Source: Schwartzia succinivorans DSM 10502
GTDB taxonomy: Bacteria > Bacillota > Negativicutes > Selenomonadales > Selenomonadaceae
DNA: 64,000 bases
Reading direction: 5' to 3'
Assembly: GCF_900129225.1 (NCBI RefSeq)
Contig: NZ_FQUG01000002.1
Span: forward strand, 248,001-312,000
The notes below the pieces were generated by a model that saw nothing but the letters and a program-made list of their open reading frames with translations, was not told where the DNA came from and did not search any database. Below, piece after piece: positions 48,901-56,107 of this stretch (positions are counted from its first letter, which is position 1; each line of letters begins with the position of its first letter). Both the position numbers and the translations under genes were made by a program.

Positions 48901-51807
48901 ATGGCAATGATGATTATGAACAACGCTGCGGCGGCAATGACGCTGGGCGAACTCAATAAAAATATTTCTCAGATCGGCAAGCAGCTTAAAAAGCTCTCGT
49001 CCGGACAGCGTATTGTTGGTGCCGGGGATGATGCTTCGGGCTACAGCATTTCGGAGAAGATGCGGGTACGTATACGTGCGCTTGGACAGAATGAGCGGAA
49101 CGTGCAAAACGGTTCGGCTCTTCTTCGTGTTGCCGAGGGCGGCGTGCAGTCTCAACTTGATATTATGAGAACTATCAAGGAAAAGGTCATTGACGCAGAT
49201 AACGATACGAATACTGACATTGATCGTGCGACAATACAAAAGGAAATAGATCATGGCTTCCGTCAGATTGAAAATATTGCCCGGGAAACCACCTACAACG
49301 GAAAACGCCTGCTTGTTGGGGACAAAGTGGGTGAAAAGGTGTACAGCTGGGTGGTTGATGATAAATCCAGCCTGCTCCCAGGCAGCGATGAGATGCGTAT
49401 GATTGACATGAATATGATTGACGATAAATACGAAAGCCTAAACGGCATCGTCGGTCCTTTTGATTTGTTTAAAAAGTCGAAGATTGAGAGCGCAACCTTG
49501 GATAAACTGGGATTCTCGCCAACAATTCAGCTTGAAGGCGGCGATGATAATATATATACATTTGACAGTTCTTTCAAAACAGTGGATGATTTCGACGGGG
49601 CGGCTCTGGCGGAATCGTATTCAGATACGGCAATCGTATTGAAAAAAGGTTCTAATGCAGAAAATAAATATGGTGGTTATGTCAATTACTGTAACGTAAG
49701 GCTTAATAATAATGTCAAAGAAGTTGATATTAGTGGTTGTAGTTCGGTAGAAGAGGTTATGGAAGTCATTCAGGCCAAATTGCCGAATATAGTTAAAGGA
49801 TATGGTGTGGACGAAAATGGCGCCTATTATTTAAAAACTGTCAGAACGCTTGGTGGAAGAATGTACAGATACTCTTCAGCCCAAATGGAAGAGGTTGGTA
49901 AGACTGGTCTTTTTAATGGGCCGTCGTATTTTTCGGGGGGAGAAGAAGCTTCAGGTGCTATCGATGATGATCCAGATTCAGTAGAGCCGAATCCGGGCAA
50001 AAAGGCAACGTGGAGCCTTTCTGATATGCAAGCAAACACTGGTATCACGATATACCAGGATTATGGTAAATCTATAGCTGGTCTGAAGTTTGTTGATGGG
50101 AATGGAGCTCCGTCTCCGTATAACCCATATAACGGAATGCAGACTGTTGGAATAGATTATGAAGGAACTATTTTATTTGGTGATTGTACAGGGGAATTAA
50201 AAAATGGGACATTGGAAATTACGGCTTTGAGAGAGGGTATATACGGAAATACTTCTTACTATGTGAAAGACGGAATTGAAAAGGAAAAATATGAGTTTTT
50301 GGCGACAAAATCATTGAGTGGCACAAATGACCAACCTTGGGCATATGGAACTGTAGATGTGTCGGCATATGATGATGTGGAAACGTTAATTGATGATTTA
50401 AAAGGAAAAGCTATTACATTTAGTTATTCAAATGGGTACGCACAAGATAGCTATTATGAAAATGGATATCCATACGATTTTTCTACCCGAAACGAGTATT
50501 CTAACTCAGATGCGCCATACTTTTATGTTGAGTTTATTGATACTGGCTCAAGTAATCCTGTGGATGGAATGTATAAGTTTCCACATAGTATATTTGGCGA
50601 TGGAGTGGTGGATTTGGATGCTCTGCGCTCTGCTGTTGCGGGCGGAAAGACAATCGCAGAAGCTTTTTATGATTGCTGCAAGAGTTCGACTGCCAGAGAA
50701 GTTCAGGGTAGAATTGAAGAAGCTACAAGTGATGGAGGTCAGGTTATTGGCCTGAAAATTAGAGCCGGAAATTTCGGAGTTGGGACTGCCGGCAACAAAG
50801 AGAAACTTTTTTTGACACAAAATCAGTTGCGCTCCTACACTTTGGATTATGGTAAGTGGTTTAATGAAAACCCTGACAAGACTATTCCTGATTTTCTTAA
50901 TAACAAAGGATTTCGTTTTTACTGTGCCAGCTGTGATAATCAATGGTTTAATATTCATTTCATTACAGAAGAATTGCCGGGTGGCAGGCCACAAAATTCG
51001 GATCCCGGTGCTGAGGATATCAAACACCTTTATGTCGATGTGTCAGGCGTGACGGATGCGGAATCTTTGGTAAAGGCAATTTATGATCAGGCTATGCCTC
51101 AACTTACCGGTTCGGATCCGGATTTGAATCACTTTATGCGTTTGGTTGCGGATGGAGATAAGTTGATTATCTATGATGAACGTAGACTTACTGATTCGTA
51201 TCTAAGGAATGCTAAGGACAAAAAAGGTAATTACCTTTATGAATACCAGTGGGACGATGCGGAAAATGTTGGCGGCGCAAAAATAGCTGACGGCGTTTGG
51301 GATAATGTTTCCATAGGTGAGCGCGATGTGTATGTCCGTGACCTCATAATTCAGGACACTGACCATGCCAGCATGAATATCCGCCTGAGGATTCCTCAGA
51401 CCACAATGGACCATCTTTTCGGATATCAGGCAGGTACAAGGGATTTGTCGGAGTTTAATGTGCTTACTGCAAAAAGCCGCGAGGAGCTTTTAGGCAATAA
51501 GGCAGGCAAATCCCGCAGCGGAAGAATTATCCCGAAGGACGAAAAGGGACTTCTTGACACGGCGATTGATTATCTTACAAACGCAAATACTCTTATTGGT
51601 GCGCAGAACATGCGTCTCGGTATGACAGAGTCAAATATAGTAGTTCAGCAGGAGAATACTACTGCATCCGAGTCAACAATCCGCGATGCGGATATGGCGA
51701 AAGAAATGGCGGAGTATACGAAAGCGAGCGTGCTTTCACAGGCATCGCAGTCCATGTTGGCGCAGGCCAATCAGAATGGTTCTGCAATATTGAGCCTTCT
51801 TCAATAA
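48901..51807 (+). CDS. Flagellin with an exceptionally large central domain
   Basis: Filament subunit, about 968 residues, roughly double to triple a usual flagellin. D0/D1 at the N-terminus is clear (TLGELNKNISQIGKQLKKLS and GAGDDASGYSISEKMR, to about residue 150) and at the C-terminus (AIDYLTNANTLIGAQNMRLG and STIRDADMAKEM, ending NQNGSAILSLLQ, last 90 residues). The 700 residues between are a variable, presumably surface-exposed insertion. ATG 48901 is chosen because flagellins start MAM-; the TTG at 48877 would add eight unusual residues; AAAGGA is 12 bases upstream, a little far. DNA of the central part is visibly AT-richer than both ends. The gene has its own promoter and terminator. 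Confidence 0.92.
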   Translation: MAMMIMNNAAAAMTLGELNKNISQIGKQLKKLSSGQRIVGAGDDASGYSISEKMRVRIRALGQNERNVQNGSALLRVAEGGVQSQLDIMRTIKEKVIDADNDTNTDIDRATIQKEIDHGFRQIENIARETTYNGKRLLVGDKVGEKVYSWVVDDKSSLLPGSDEMRMIDMNMIDDKYESLNGIVGPFDLFKKSKIESATLDKLGFSPTIQLEGGDDNIYTFDSSFKTVDDFDGAALAESYSDTAIVLKKGSNAENKYGGYVNYCNVRLNNNVKEVDISGCSSVEEVMEVIQAKLPNIVKGYGVDENGAYYLKTVRTLGGRMYRYSSAQMEEVGKTGLFNGPSYFSGGEEASGAIDDDPDSVEPNPGKKATWSLSDMQANTGITIYQDYGKSIAGLKFVDGNGAPSPYNPYNGMQTVGIDYEGTILFGDCTGELKNGTLEITALREGIYGNTSYYVKDGIEKEKYEFLATKSLSGTNDQPWAYGTVDVSAYDDVETLIDDLKGKAITFSYSNGYAQDSYYENGYPYDFSTRNEYSNSDAPYFYVEFIDTGSSNPVDGMYKFPHSIFGDGVVDLDALRSAVAGGKTIAEAFYDCCKSSTAREVQGRIEEATSDGGQVIGLKIRAGNFGVGTAGNKEKLFLTQNQLRSYTLDYGKWFNENPDKTIPDFLNNKGFRFYCASCDNQWFNIHFITEELPGGRPQNSDPGAEDIKHLYVDVSGVTDAESLVKAIYDQAMPQLTGSDPDLNHFMRLVADGDKLIIYDERRLTDSYLRNAKDKKGNYLYEYQWDDAENVGGAKIADGVWDNVSIGERDVYVRDLIIQDTDHASMNIRLRIPQTTMDHLFGYQAGTRDLSEFNVLTAKSREELLGNKAGKSRSGRIIPKDEKGLLDTAIDYLTNANTLIGAQNMRLGMTESNIVVQQENTTASESTIRDADMAKEMAEYTKASVLSQASQSMLAQANQNGSAILSLLQ

Positions 51808-51820
51808 TGCATATCGGATG

Positions 51821-51865
51821 AAAAAGGGCTTCAGCGCTTAATTGTCAGCGCTGAAGCCCTTTTTT
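51821..51865 (+). terminator. Flagellin terminator
   Basis: A 13-bp stem GGGCTTCAGCGCT / AGCGCTGAAGCCC with an 8-base loop and T6. Confidence 0.95.
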
Positions 51866-51876
51866 ACAAAGTGAAA

Positions 51877-51909
51877 GGCCGGCAGATTTAGGGGAGGCTG
51901 CCGGCCTTT
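51877..51909 (+). terminator. Second hairpin behind flagellin
   Basis: GGCCGGCAG / CTGCCGGCC with a 12-base loop followed by TTTC. A second, back-up terminator, suited to a highly expressed gene. Confidence 0.75.
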
Positions 51910-52122
51910 CAGGGAGATAGAGAATGAAAATGAAAATGTGTTGTATATAATTCACCGATTTCTCGGAGAGGGGTTTTAAGAAACCAGCGGATTATATTCT
52001 TTTTGCTCGGGGTTCGTGTCCCCCTTGCTTGATACATAATATACAGGAGGTTTATGAAAAGAAACTGACAAATTGGATGAAATTTAGCTGAAAATAAGGG
52101 ATTGAGGGTTTGCTGCAAAGAA
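51910..52122. other. Non-coding spacer between flagellin and DUF2156 gene
   Basis: No reading frame of note; GGAGG at about 52047 is followed by an ATG with only four codons before a stop. There are short local dyads (GGTTT-AAACC near 51973) but no RNA family or terminator that I recognise. The flagellin hairpins precede it and repeat copy C follows it. Confidence 0.5.
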
Positions 52123-52162
52123 GATTTTGCCTGTGGCAAAACTGGAACGAAGGCGTTATAAT
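52123..52162 (+). repeat. Dispersed promoter-like repeat, copy C
   Basis: AGATTTTGCC-TGT-GGCAAACTGG followed by AACGAAGGCG and TTATAAT. Closest to copy B in its tail. TATAAT at 52157-52162 stands about 36 bases before the start of the DUF2156 gene, to which it points. Confidence 0.88.
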
Positions 52163-52197
52163 ATATATTATTTCAATAGGTAAAAGGGAGGTAATTT

Positions 52198-53097
52198 ATT
52201 ATAGAATTTCAACCTGTGCGTAAGGAAGACAAGGCAGTTCTCGACCCGTTCTTCCGGGCACAATACTATGAGAACTCTCATTATAATTTCACGACGGTTT
52301 ATATCTGGCGAAATCCGTTTCACATGCAGTGGGCCATCGAAGACGGGGTGCTTTTCATGAAAGCGGAGTGGCAGGGGAAAAAGATGCTGCTAAATCCTTT
52401 CGGCCCCGCGGATAAGATGGCAGAGGCTGTGCAAAAGCAGATTGAGTGGGCAAAGTCCAATGATGTTCCGTTCTATGCCTATGGCATAGAGGAAAAGATG
52501 GTGCCTGTATATGAGGCTGCATCGGGGATAAAGCTCACGGCCCGTGCAAACCGCGATGAGGCGGATTATTTGTACAATACGCAGGATCTTATTAAGCTTT
52601 CGGGACGCAAGTATCATTCGAAGAAGAATCACCTGAATGCTTTTTGGCGTCAGTACCCTGAGGCAGAATATCTTCCTATTACAGAGGATATAGTTCCAGA
52701 GTGCAAGCTGAACATGAACGGCTGGTACAAGGAGCTTCAGCAGGAGACTCCTGATGATCCTTATATTGCAACTGAGCGTGAGTCCGTCATGGAAATTTTG
52801 AGTGATTTGGAGTATTTCAAGCTCAAGGGTGCTGCTATCCGCATCGGAAAGCGTATTGTTGCTTTTACTCTTGGGGAACAGCTTAATAAGGATACTGTTG
52901 TCGTTCATATCGAAAAGGGTGCTCCGGATATCCGTGGCGCGTACACTGTAATCAACCAGTCTTTTTTGGAGCATGAGTGGTCTGAGTTTCCTTATGTGAA
53001 CCGTCAGGAGGATATGGGACTCGAAGGTCTCAGAACAGCAAAGGAATCGTATCGTCCTGTAAGGATGATACAAAAATATATCATTGAGCCCGCGTAA
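52198..53097 (+). CDS. DUF2156 (phosphatidylglycerol-lysyltransferase C-domain-like) protein with apparent ATT or ATA start
   Basis: About 299 residues of the GNAT-like DUF2156 family: RKYHSKKNHLNAFWRQYPE, the LNxWY-type NGWYKELQ, and IEKGAPDIRGAYTVINQSF and NRQEDMGLEGLRTAKESY. The normal family N-terminus is M-hydrophobic-E/K-F-x-P-V. The codons ATT-ATA-GAA-TTT-CAA-CCT-GTG at 52198 onward would give exactly M/I-I-E-F-Q-P-V. GGGAGG at 52186-52191 is six bases before ATT 52198 (nine before ATA 52201) and 24 before the first canonical codon, GTG 52216, so the latter is badly placed. An in-frame stop is at 52192. Single-domain cytosolic version, no membrane MprF part; substrate unknown. Confidence 0.8.
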   Translation: MIEFQPVRKEDKAVLDPFFRAQYYENSHYNFTTVYIWRNPFHMQWAIEDGVLFMKAEWQGKKMLLNPFGPADKMAEAVQKQIEWAKSNDVPFYAYGIEEKMVPVYEAASGIKLTARANRDEADYLYNTQDLIKLSGRKYHSKKNHLNAFWRQYPEAEYLPITEDIVPECKLNMNGWYKELQQETPDDPYIATERESVMEILSDLEYFKLKGAAIRIGKRIVAFTLGEQLNKDTVVVHIEKGAPDIRGAYTVINQSFLEHEWSEFPYVNRQEDMGLEGLRTAKESYRPVRMIQKYIIEPA

Positions 53098-53118
53098 GGG
53101 CAGGAGGAAAAGTTTTTC

Positions 53119-54450
53119 ATGGCAACCCAATCACAGGGCGGTATGCTGAACCGTCTTTTTCATCTTAATGAAAAGAAGACCAATGTTCAGACAGAAATGA
53201 TCGCCGGCTTTACGACATTTATTTCAGTAGCGTACATTTTGTTTGTTAACCCTAATATCCTTGCGGATGCAGGAATACCGAAGGAAGCTGCTATCGCGGC
53301 GACAATCTGGGTGGCGGCACTCACAACGACATTCATGGGCCTCTATGCGAATTATCCTGTGGCACTGGCCCCGGGAATGGGACTTAACGCGTTCTTCACG
53401 TACTATGTTGTTGGGACACTGCACCTTCCCTGGCAGGTAGCACTGGGAGCTGTTTTTTTCTCAGGCGTGTTTTTCTTCATCCTTACTGTCGGAGGAGTCA
53501 GGCAGGCGATTATAAGAGCCGTGCCTGAGAATCTGAAGCACGCGATTACCGTCGGTATCGGTATGTTTATTGCGTTTATCGGCTTTCGCGGGACAGGTCT
53601 TATTGTGGCAGATAAGGCAACGTATATAACTCTCGGTCATGTTGCTGAACCGACGACGCTTCTCGCACTTGTAGGGCTCCTGTTGACGGGTGTTCTCATT
53701 GTGCGCGGAGTCAAAGGTTCGATTTTGATTGGTATTGCTGTGATTACACTCGCAAGCATGTTCATGGGACTTTCTCCTGTGCCGCACGGTATTGGGGATA
53801 TCATGAGCTTTGATATTCCTTCGATGGAAGCGACATTTGGTCAGTTTGATATCCGCGGCGCGTGGGAGTTCGGTATTTTCTCCATCATTTTCACGTTCAC
53901 GGTTGTTGAACTCTTTGACAATATGGGTACACTCATAGGTCTTACAACAAAAGCGAACCTTGTAAAGGAAGACGGGGAAATCGAAAATCTTGACCGCGCT
54001 CTGACAACTGACGCTATAGGTACAATGCTCAGTGCGCTTTTCGGTACTTCAACTGTTACATCTTATCTGGAAAGTGCTGCAGGTATCGCCGAGGGTGGTA
54101 AGACAGGCCTTACCGCCGTGACGGTTGCTGTGCTCTTTGTTGTTTCGCTTGTGTTTGCACCGCTTATCGGACTGGTTCCGGCATTTGCCACCAGCCCTGC
54201 ACTTATCATTGTCGGTGCTCTGATGATATCTGAGGTTCGAAATGTGAGCTTTGGCGCGTTCGATGATGCGCTTCCGGCTTTTCTTACAATCATCATGATG
54301 CCTCTGACCTCCAGCATTGCCAACGGCTTTGCTTTCGGTTTTGTCAGCTATGTTGTCATGAAAGTAGGTGCTGGAAAGATAAAGGAAATCAGCCCGATTA
54401 TGTGGATAATCGCGCTTGCATTCCTTGTCAACCTGGAGCTCCGGGGATAA
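53119..54450 (+). CDS. NCS2-family purine permease (AzgA/PbuG-like)
   Basis: A 443-residue proton-coupled nucleobase transporter with about 12-14 transmembrane segments. The N-terminus has ETEMIAGFTTFISVAYILFVNP-type sequence, the substrate motif includes GMGLNAFFTYYVV and GTLIGLTTKANLVKEDGEIEN, and GTSTVTSYLESAAGIAEGGKTGLTA is the second signature. All are of the adenine/guanine/hypoxanthine subgroup rather than UraA. It begins 21 bases after the DUF2156 stop, with GGAGG upstream, so may share its promoter; a terminator follows. Confidence 0.93.
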   Translation: MATQSQGGMLNRLFHLNEKKTNVQTEMIAGFTTFISVAYILFVNPNILADAGIPKEAAIAATIWVAALTTTFMGLYANYPVALAPGMGLNAFFTYYVVGTLHLPWQVALGAVFFSGVFFFILTVGGVRQAIIRAVPENLKHAITVGIGMFIAFIGFRGTGLIVADKATYITLGHVAEPTTLLALVGLLLTGVLIVRGVKGSILIGIAVITLASMFMGLSPVPHGIGDIMSFDIPSMEATFGQFDIRGAWEFGIFSIIFTFTVVELFDNMGTLIGLTTKANLVKEDGEIENLDRALTTDAIGTMLSALFGTSTVTSYLESAAGIAEGGKTGLTAVTVAVLFVVSLVFAPLIGLVPAFATSPALIIVGALMISEVRNVSFGAFDDALPAFLTIIMMPLTSSIANGFAFGFVSYVVMKVGAGKIKEISPIMWIIALAFLVNLELRG

Positions 54451-54473
54451 TTTCATATTAAGAATTGGTACAG

Positions 54474-54519
54474 AATTACTGCCGTGCGAAAAAAAGTACG
54501 GCAGTAATTTATTTTTTTT
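54474..54519 (+). terminator. Terminator after the NCS2 permease
   Basis: A 12-bp stem AATTACTGCCGT / ACGGCAGTAATT, 12-base loop, then a T-rich tail. Confidence 0.92.
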
Positions 54520-54530
54520 ACAAAATTTAC

Positions 54531-54559
54531 TTGCAATTGAGAATCATTCGCTATATAAT
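54531..54559 (+). promoter_or_regulatory. Promoter of the DUF3793-flavodoxin unit with Fur-like half box
   Basis: TTGCAA at 54531-54536, 17-bp spacer, TATAAT at 54554-54559. The spacer contains TGAGAATCATT at 54538-54548, which resembles the Fur box TGATAATNATTATCA in its left half. The identical 11 bases occur at the same offset from -35 in the feoA promoter. Confidence 0.75.
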
Positions 54560-54599
54560 AAGCCTATCGTAATTGATAGAGATTCTCATTGAGGAAGTG

Positions 54600-55172
54600 A
54601 TGCGGTTGGCAAAGGATGATTTCGAGTATGTGCTGGGCTATCACGCCGCACCGATGCTGCTGGGGTTTAAAACAGCCAATCTTATCACCTTCAGGAAAAG
54701 CAGGTTCGCCGACTTCGACGGAATGCTTGAATCTTATACGCCATGTTTTAACTGCAAAGGAATTTCGGTTTTCAGAGTTTCCGAAAAGAATGGTCTTGTT
54801 GTCATTATGTTTTACCGTGTGGATGCGATGGAACGTGATTTGAACCGCAAAGAGGCCCGGGAAATTTTGAGACGGTGTGGTTATCCCATGAACGGAAGCA
54901 TTTTTGAGATGCTGGAGCACCTCAGGGAAAGAGTAGAGAGCGAGAAGACTTTTCCACACGAAATAGGACTTTTTCTGGGCTATCCTCCCGGTGACGTTGA
55001 AGGGTTTATACGTCACAAGGGAAGGGACTACTGCTGCTGTGGATACTGGAAGGTATATGAGAATGAAAGCGACGCGCGCAGGCTGTTTGGAATCTATGAC
55101 AGCTGTTCAAGACATTTTTGCCGTGAGCTTGAATGCGGAAAAGAGTTTGCTGAGCTCGTGCGTGCGGTTTGA
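54600..55172 (+). CDS. DUF3793 family protein
   Basis: A cytosolic protein of about 190 residues, of a family commonly encoded beside flavodoxins and feo genes. Conserved-looking parts are YHAAPMLLGFKTANL, CPCFNCKG-like cysteines (TPCFNCKG), LRRCGYP, EIGLFLGYPPGDVEGFI and the cysteine cluster DYCCCGYWKVY near residue 145, which could bind a metal or a cluster. ATG 54600 is five bases from GAGG; TTG 54606 is an alternative with a longer spacing. The earlier frame start (54573) lies too near the predicted transcription start. Eighteen bases separate it from the flavodoxin. Function not established; Fur-like control suggests iron starvation. Confidence 0.82.
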   Translation: MRLAKDDFEYVLGYHAAPMLLGFKTANLITFRKSRFADFDGMLESYTPCFNCKGISVFRVSEKNGLVVIMFYRVDAMERDLNRKEAREILRRCGYPMNGSIFEMLEHLRERVESEKTFPHEIGLFLGYPPGDVEGFIRHKGRDYCCCGYWKVYENESDARRLFGIYDSCSRHFCRELECGKEFAELVRAV

Positions 55173-55189
55173 AAAAGGAGGATATTATC

Positions 55190-55621
55190 ATGAGTAAGAT
55201 TGCTGTTGTATATTGGTCAGGTACAGGAAATACCGAGATGATGGCTGAGGCATGTGCCGAGGGAGTCAAGGAAAGCGGAAGCGAGGTAACTCTCGCTGAG
55301 GTGAGCAGCTTCACGGCAGCCGACACTGCAAATTATGATGGAGTAATGTTCGGATGTCCTGCAATGGGTGCAGAGGTTCTTGAAGAAAGTGTTTTTGAAC
55401 CGTTCTTCACTGAGGCAGAGGCTTTCCTTGAAAATAAACCGGTAGCGCTTTTCGGTTCCTATGGATGGGGCGGAGGCGCCTGGATGAATGACTGGGCAGA
55501 GCGCACCAGAAATGACGGCGCAAAGCTTTTCGGAAACGGACTTGCTGTAGAGAATACGCCTGATAATGATGCGCTTGCAGAGTGCAGGAAGCTTGGCAAG
55601 GATTTCGCGGCACAGATTTGA
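55190..55621 (+). CDS. Flavodoxin
   Basis: A 143-residue FMN-binding electron carrier. The phosphate-binding loop is YWSGTGNTEMMA at the N-terminus, and the second and third FMN loops are GCPAMGAEVLEES and FGSYGWGGGAWMNDW. Short-chain flavodoxin. It replaces ferredoxin when iron is limiting, in accordance with its place between DUF3793 and feoAB and the Fur-like promoter. ATG 55190 has AAAGGAGG at ideal spacing; the longer frame from 55169 overlaps the upstream gene. Confidence 0.95.
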   Translation: MSKIAVVYWSGTGNTEMMAEACAEGVKESGSEVTLAEVSSFTAADTANYDGVMFGCPAMGAEVLEESVFEPFFTEAEAFLENKPVALFGSYGWGGGAWMNDWAERTRNDGAKLFGNGLAVENTPDNDALAECRKLGKDFAAQI

Positions 55622-55696
55622 TTTTGATTTCCGCATCGTTGTTTGGCCGCAGCGGTGTTGAAATATAGCTTTTTCCACAACATAATACTCCTACCT

Positions 55697-55731
55697 CAAA
55701 AGAGCACTCATCTGCGGAGTGCTCTTTTGAC
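55697..55731. terminator. Terminator after flavodoxin
   Basis: A 12-bp AAAAGAGCACTC / GAGTGCTCTTTT stem with a 7-base loop. Symmetrical, ends with T4. Confidence 0.88.
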
Positions 55732-55762
55732 ATTCAGTCAGGTAAGTGAAAATAATAATAAG

Positions 55763-55781
55763 AATGATATGTACTATCATT
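55763..55781 (+). promoter_or_regulatory. Fur-box-like palindrome upstream of feoA
   Basis: AATGATA-TGTAC-TATCATT, perfect 7-bp arms, 19 bases in total, the length and TGATA/TATCA half sites of a Fur box. It lies just upstream of the -35 of feoA. Confidence 0.75.
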
Positions 55782-55785
55782 ACCC

Positions 55786-55814
55786 TTGACAGTGAGAATC
55801 ATTACTGCTATCAT
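55786..55814 (+). promoter_or_regulatory. feoA promoter with Fur-like half box in the spacer
   Basis: TTGACA at 55786-55791, exactly 17-bp spacer, TATCAT at 55809-55814; the spacer holds TGAGAATCATT at 55793-55803, same offset as in the DUF3793 promoter. A leader of about 50 bases precedes the ATG. Confidence 0.8.
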
Positions 55815-55870
55815 TAAAGCGCATTTAAGGCTACGTTATACGCAGAAAAATTTATGATGGAGGGAAAAGC

Positions 55871-56092
55871 ATGACTTTGAAGGAAGGAAAGACCGGCATG
55901 AATCTCAGGATTGTGTCTCTTGAGGATTCGCCGCTGAAAACCCGTTTGATGACGATGGGGCTTATTCCGGGAACTAAAGTGACCGTGCTGCGTTCTGCAC
56001 CCTTTGGTGACCCGATGGCACTTCGTATTCGTTCTTACAACCTCGCACTGCGCCGTGAAGATGCGGGAAAAATTACGGTCGAGGCAGTGTAA
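55871..56092 (+). CDS. feoA: Ferrous iron transport protein FeoA
   Basis: A 73-residue SH3-like cytosolic partner of FeoB. LKTRLMTMGLIPGTKVTVL and PMALRIRSYNLALRREDAGKI are standard for FeoA. RBS GGAGGG. Sixteen bases before feoB, first gene of a three-gene unit with Fur-like control. Confidence 0.95.
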   Translation: MTLKEGKTGMNLRIVSLEDSPLKTRLMTMGLIPGTKVTVLRSAPFGDPMALRIRSYNLALRREDAGKITVEAV

Positions 56093-56107
56093 AGGAAGGA
56101 GAAGAAT

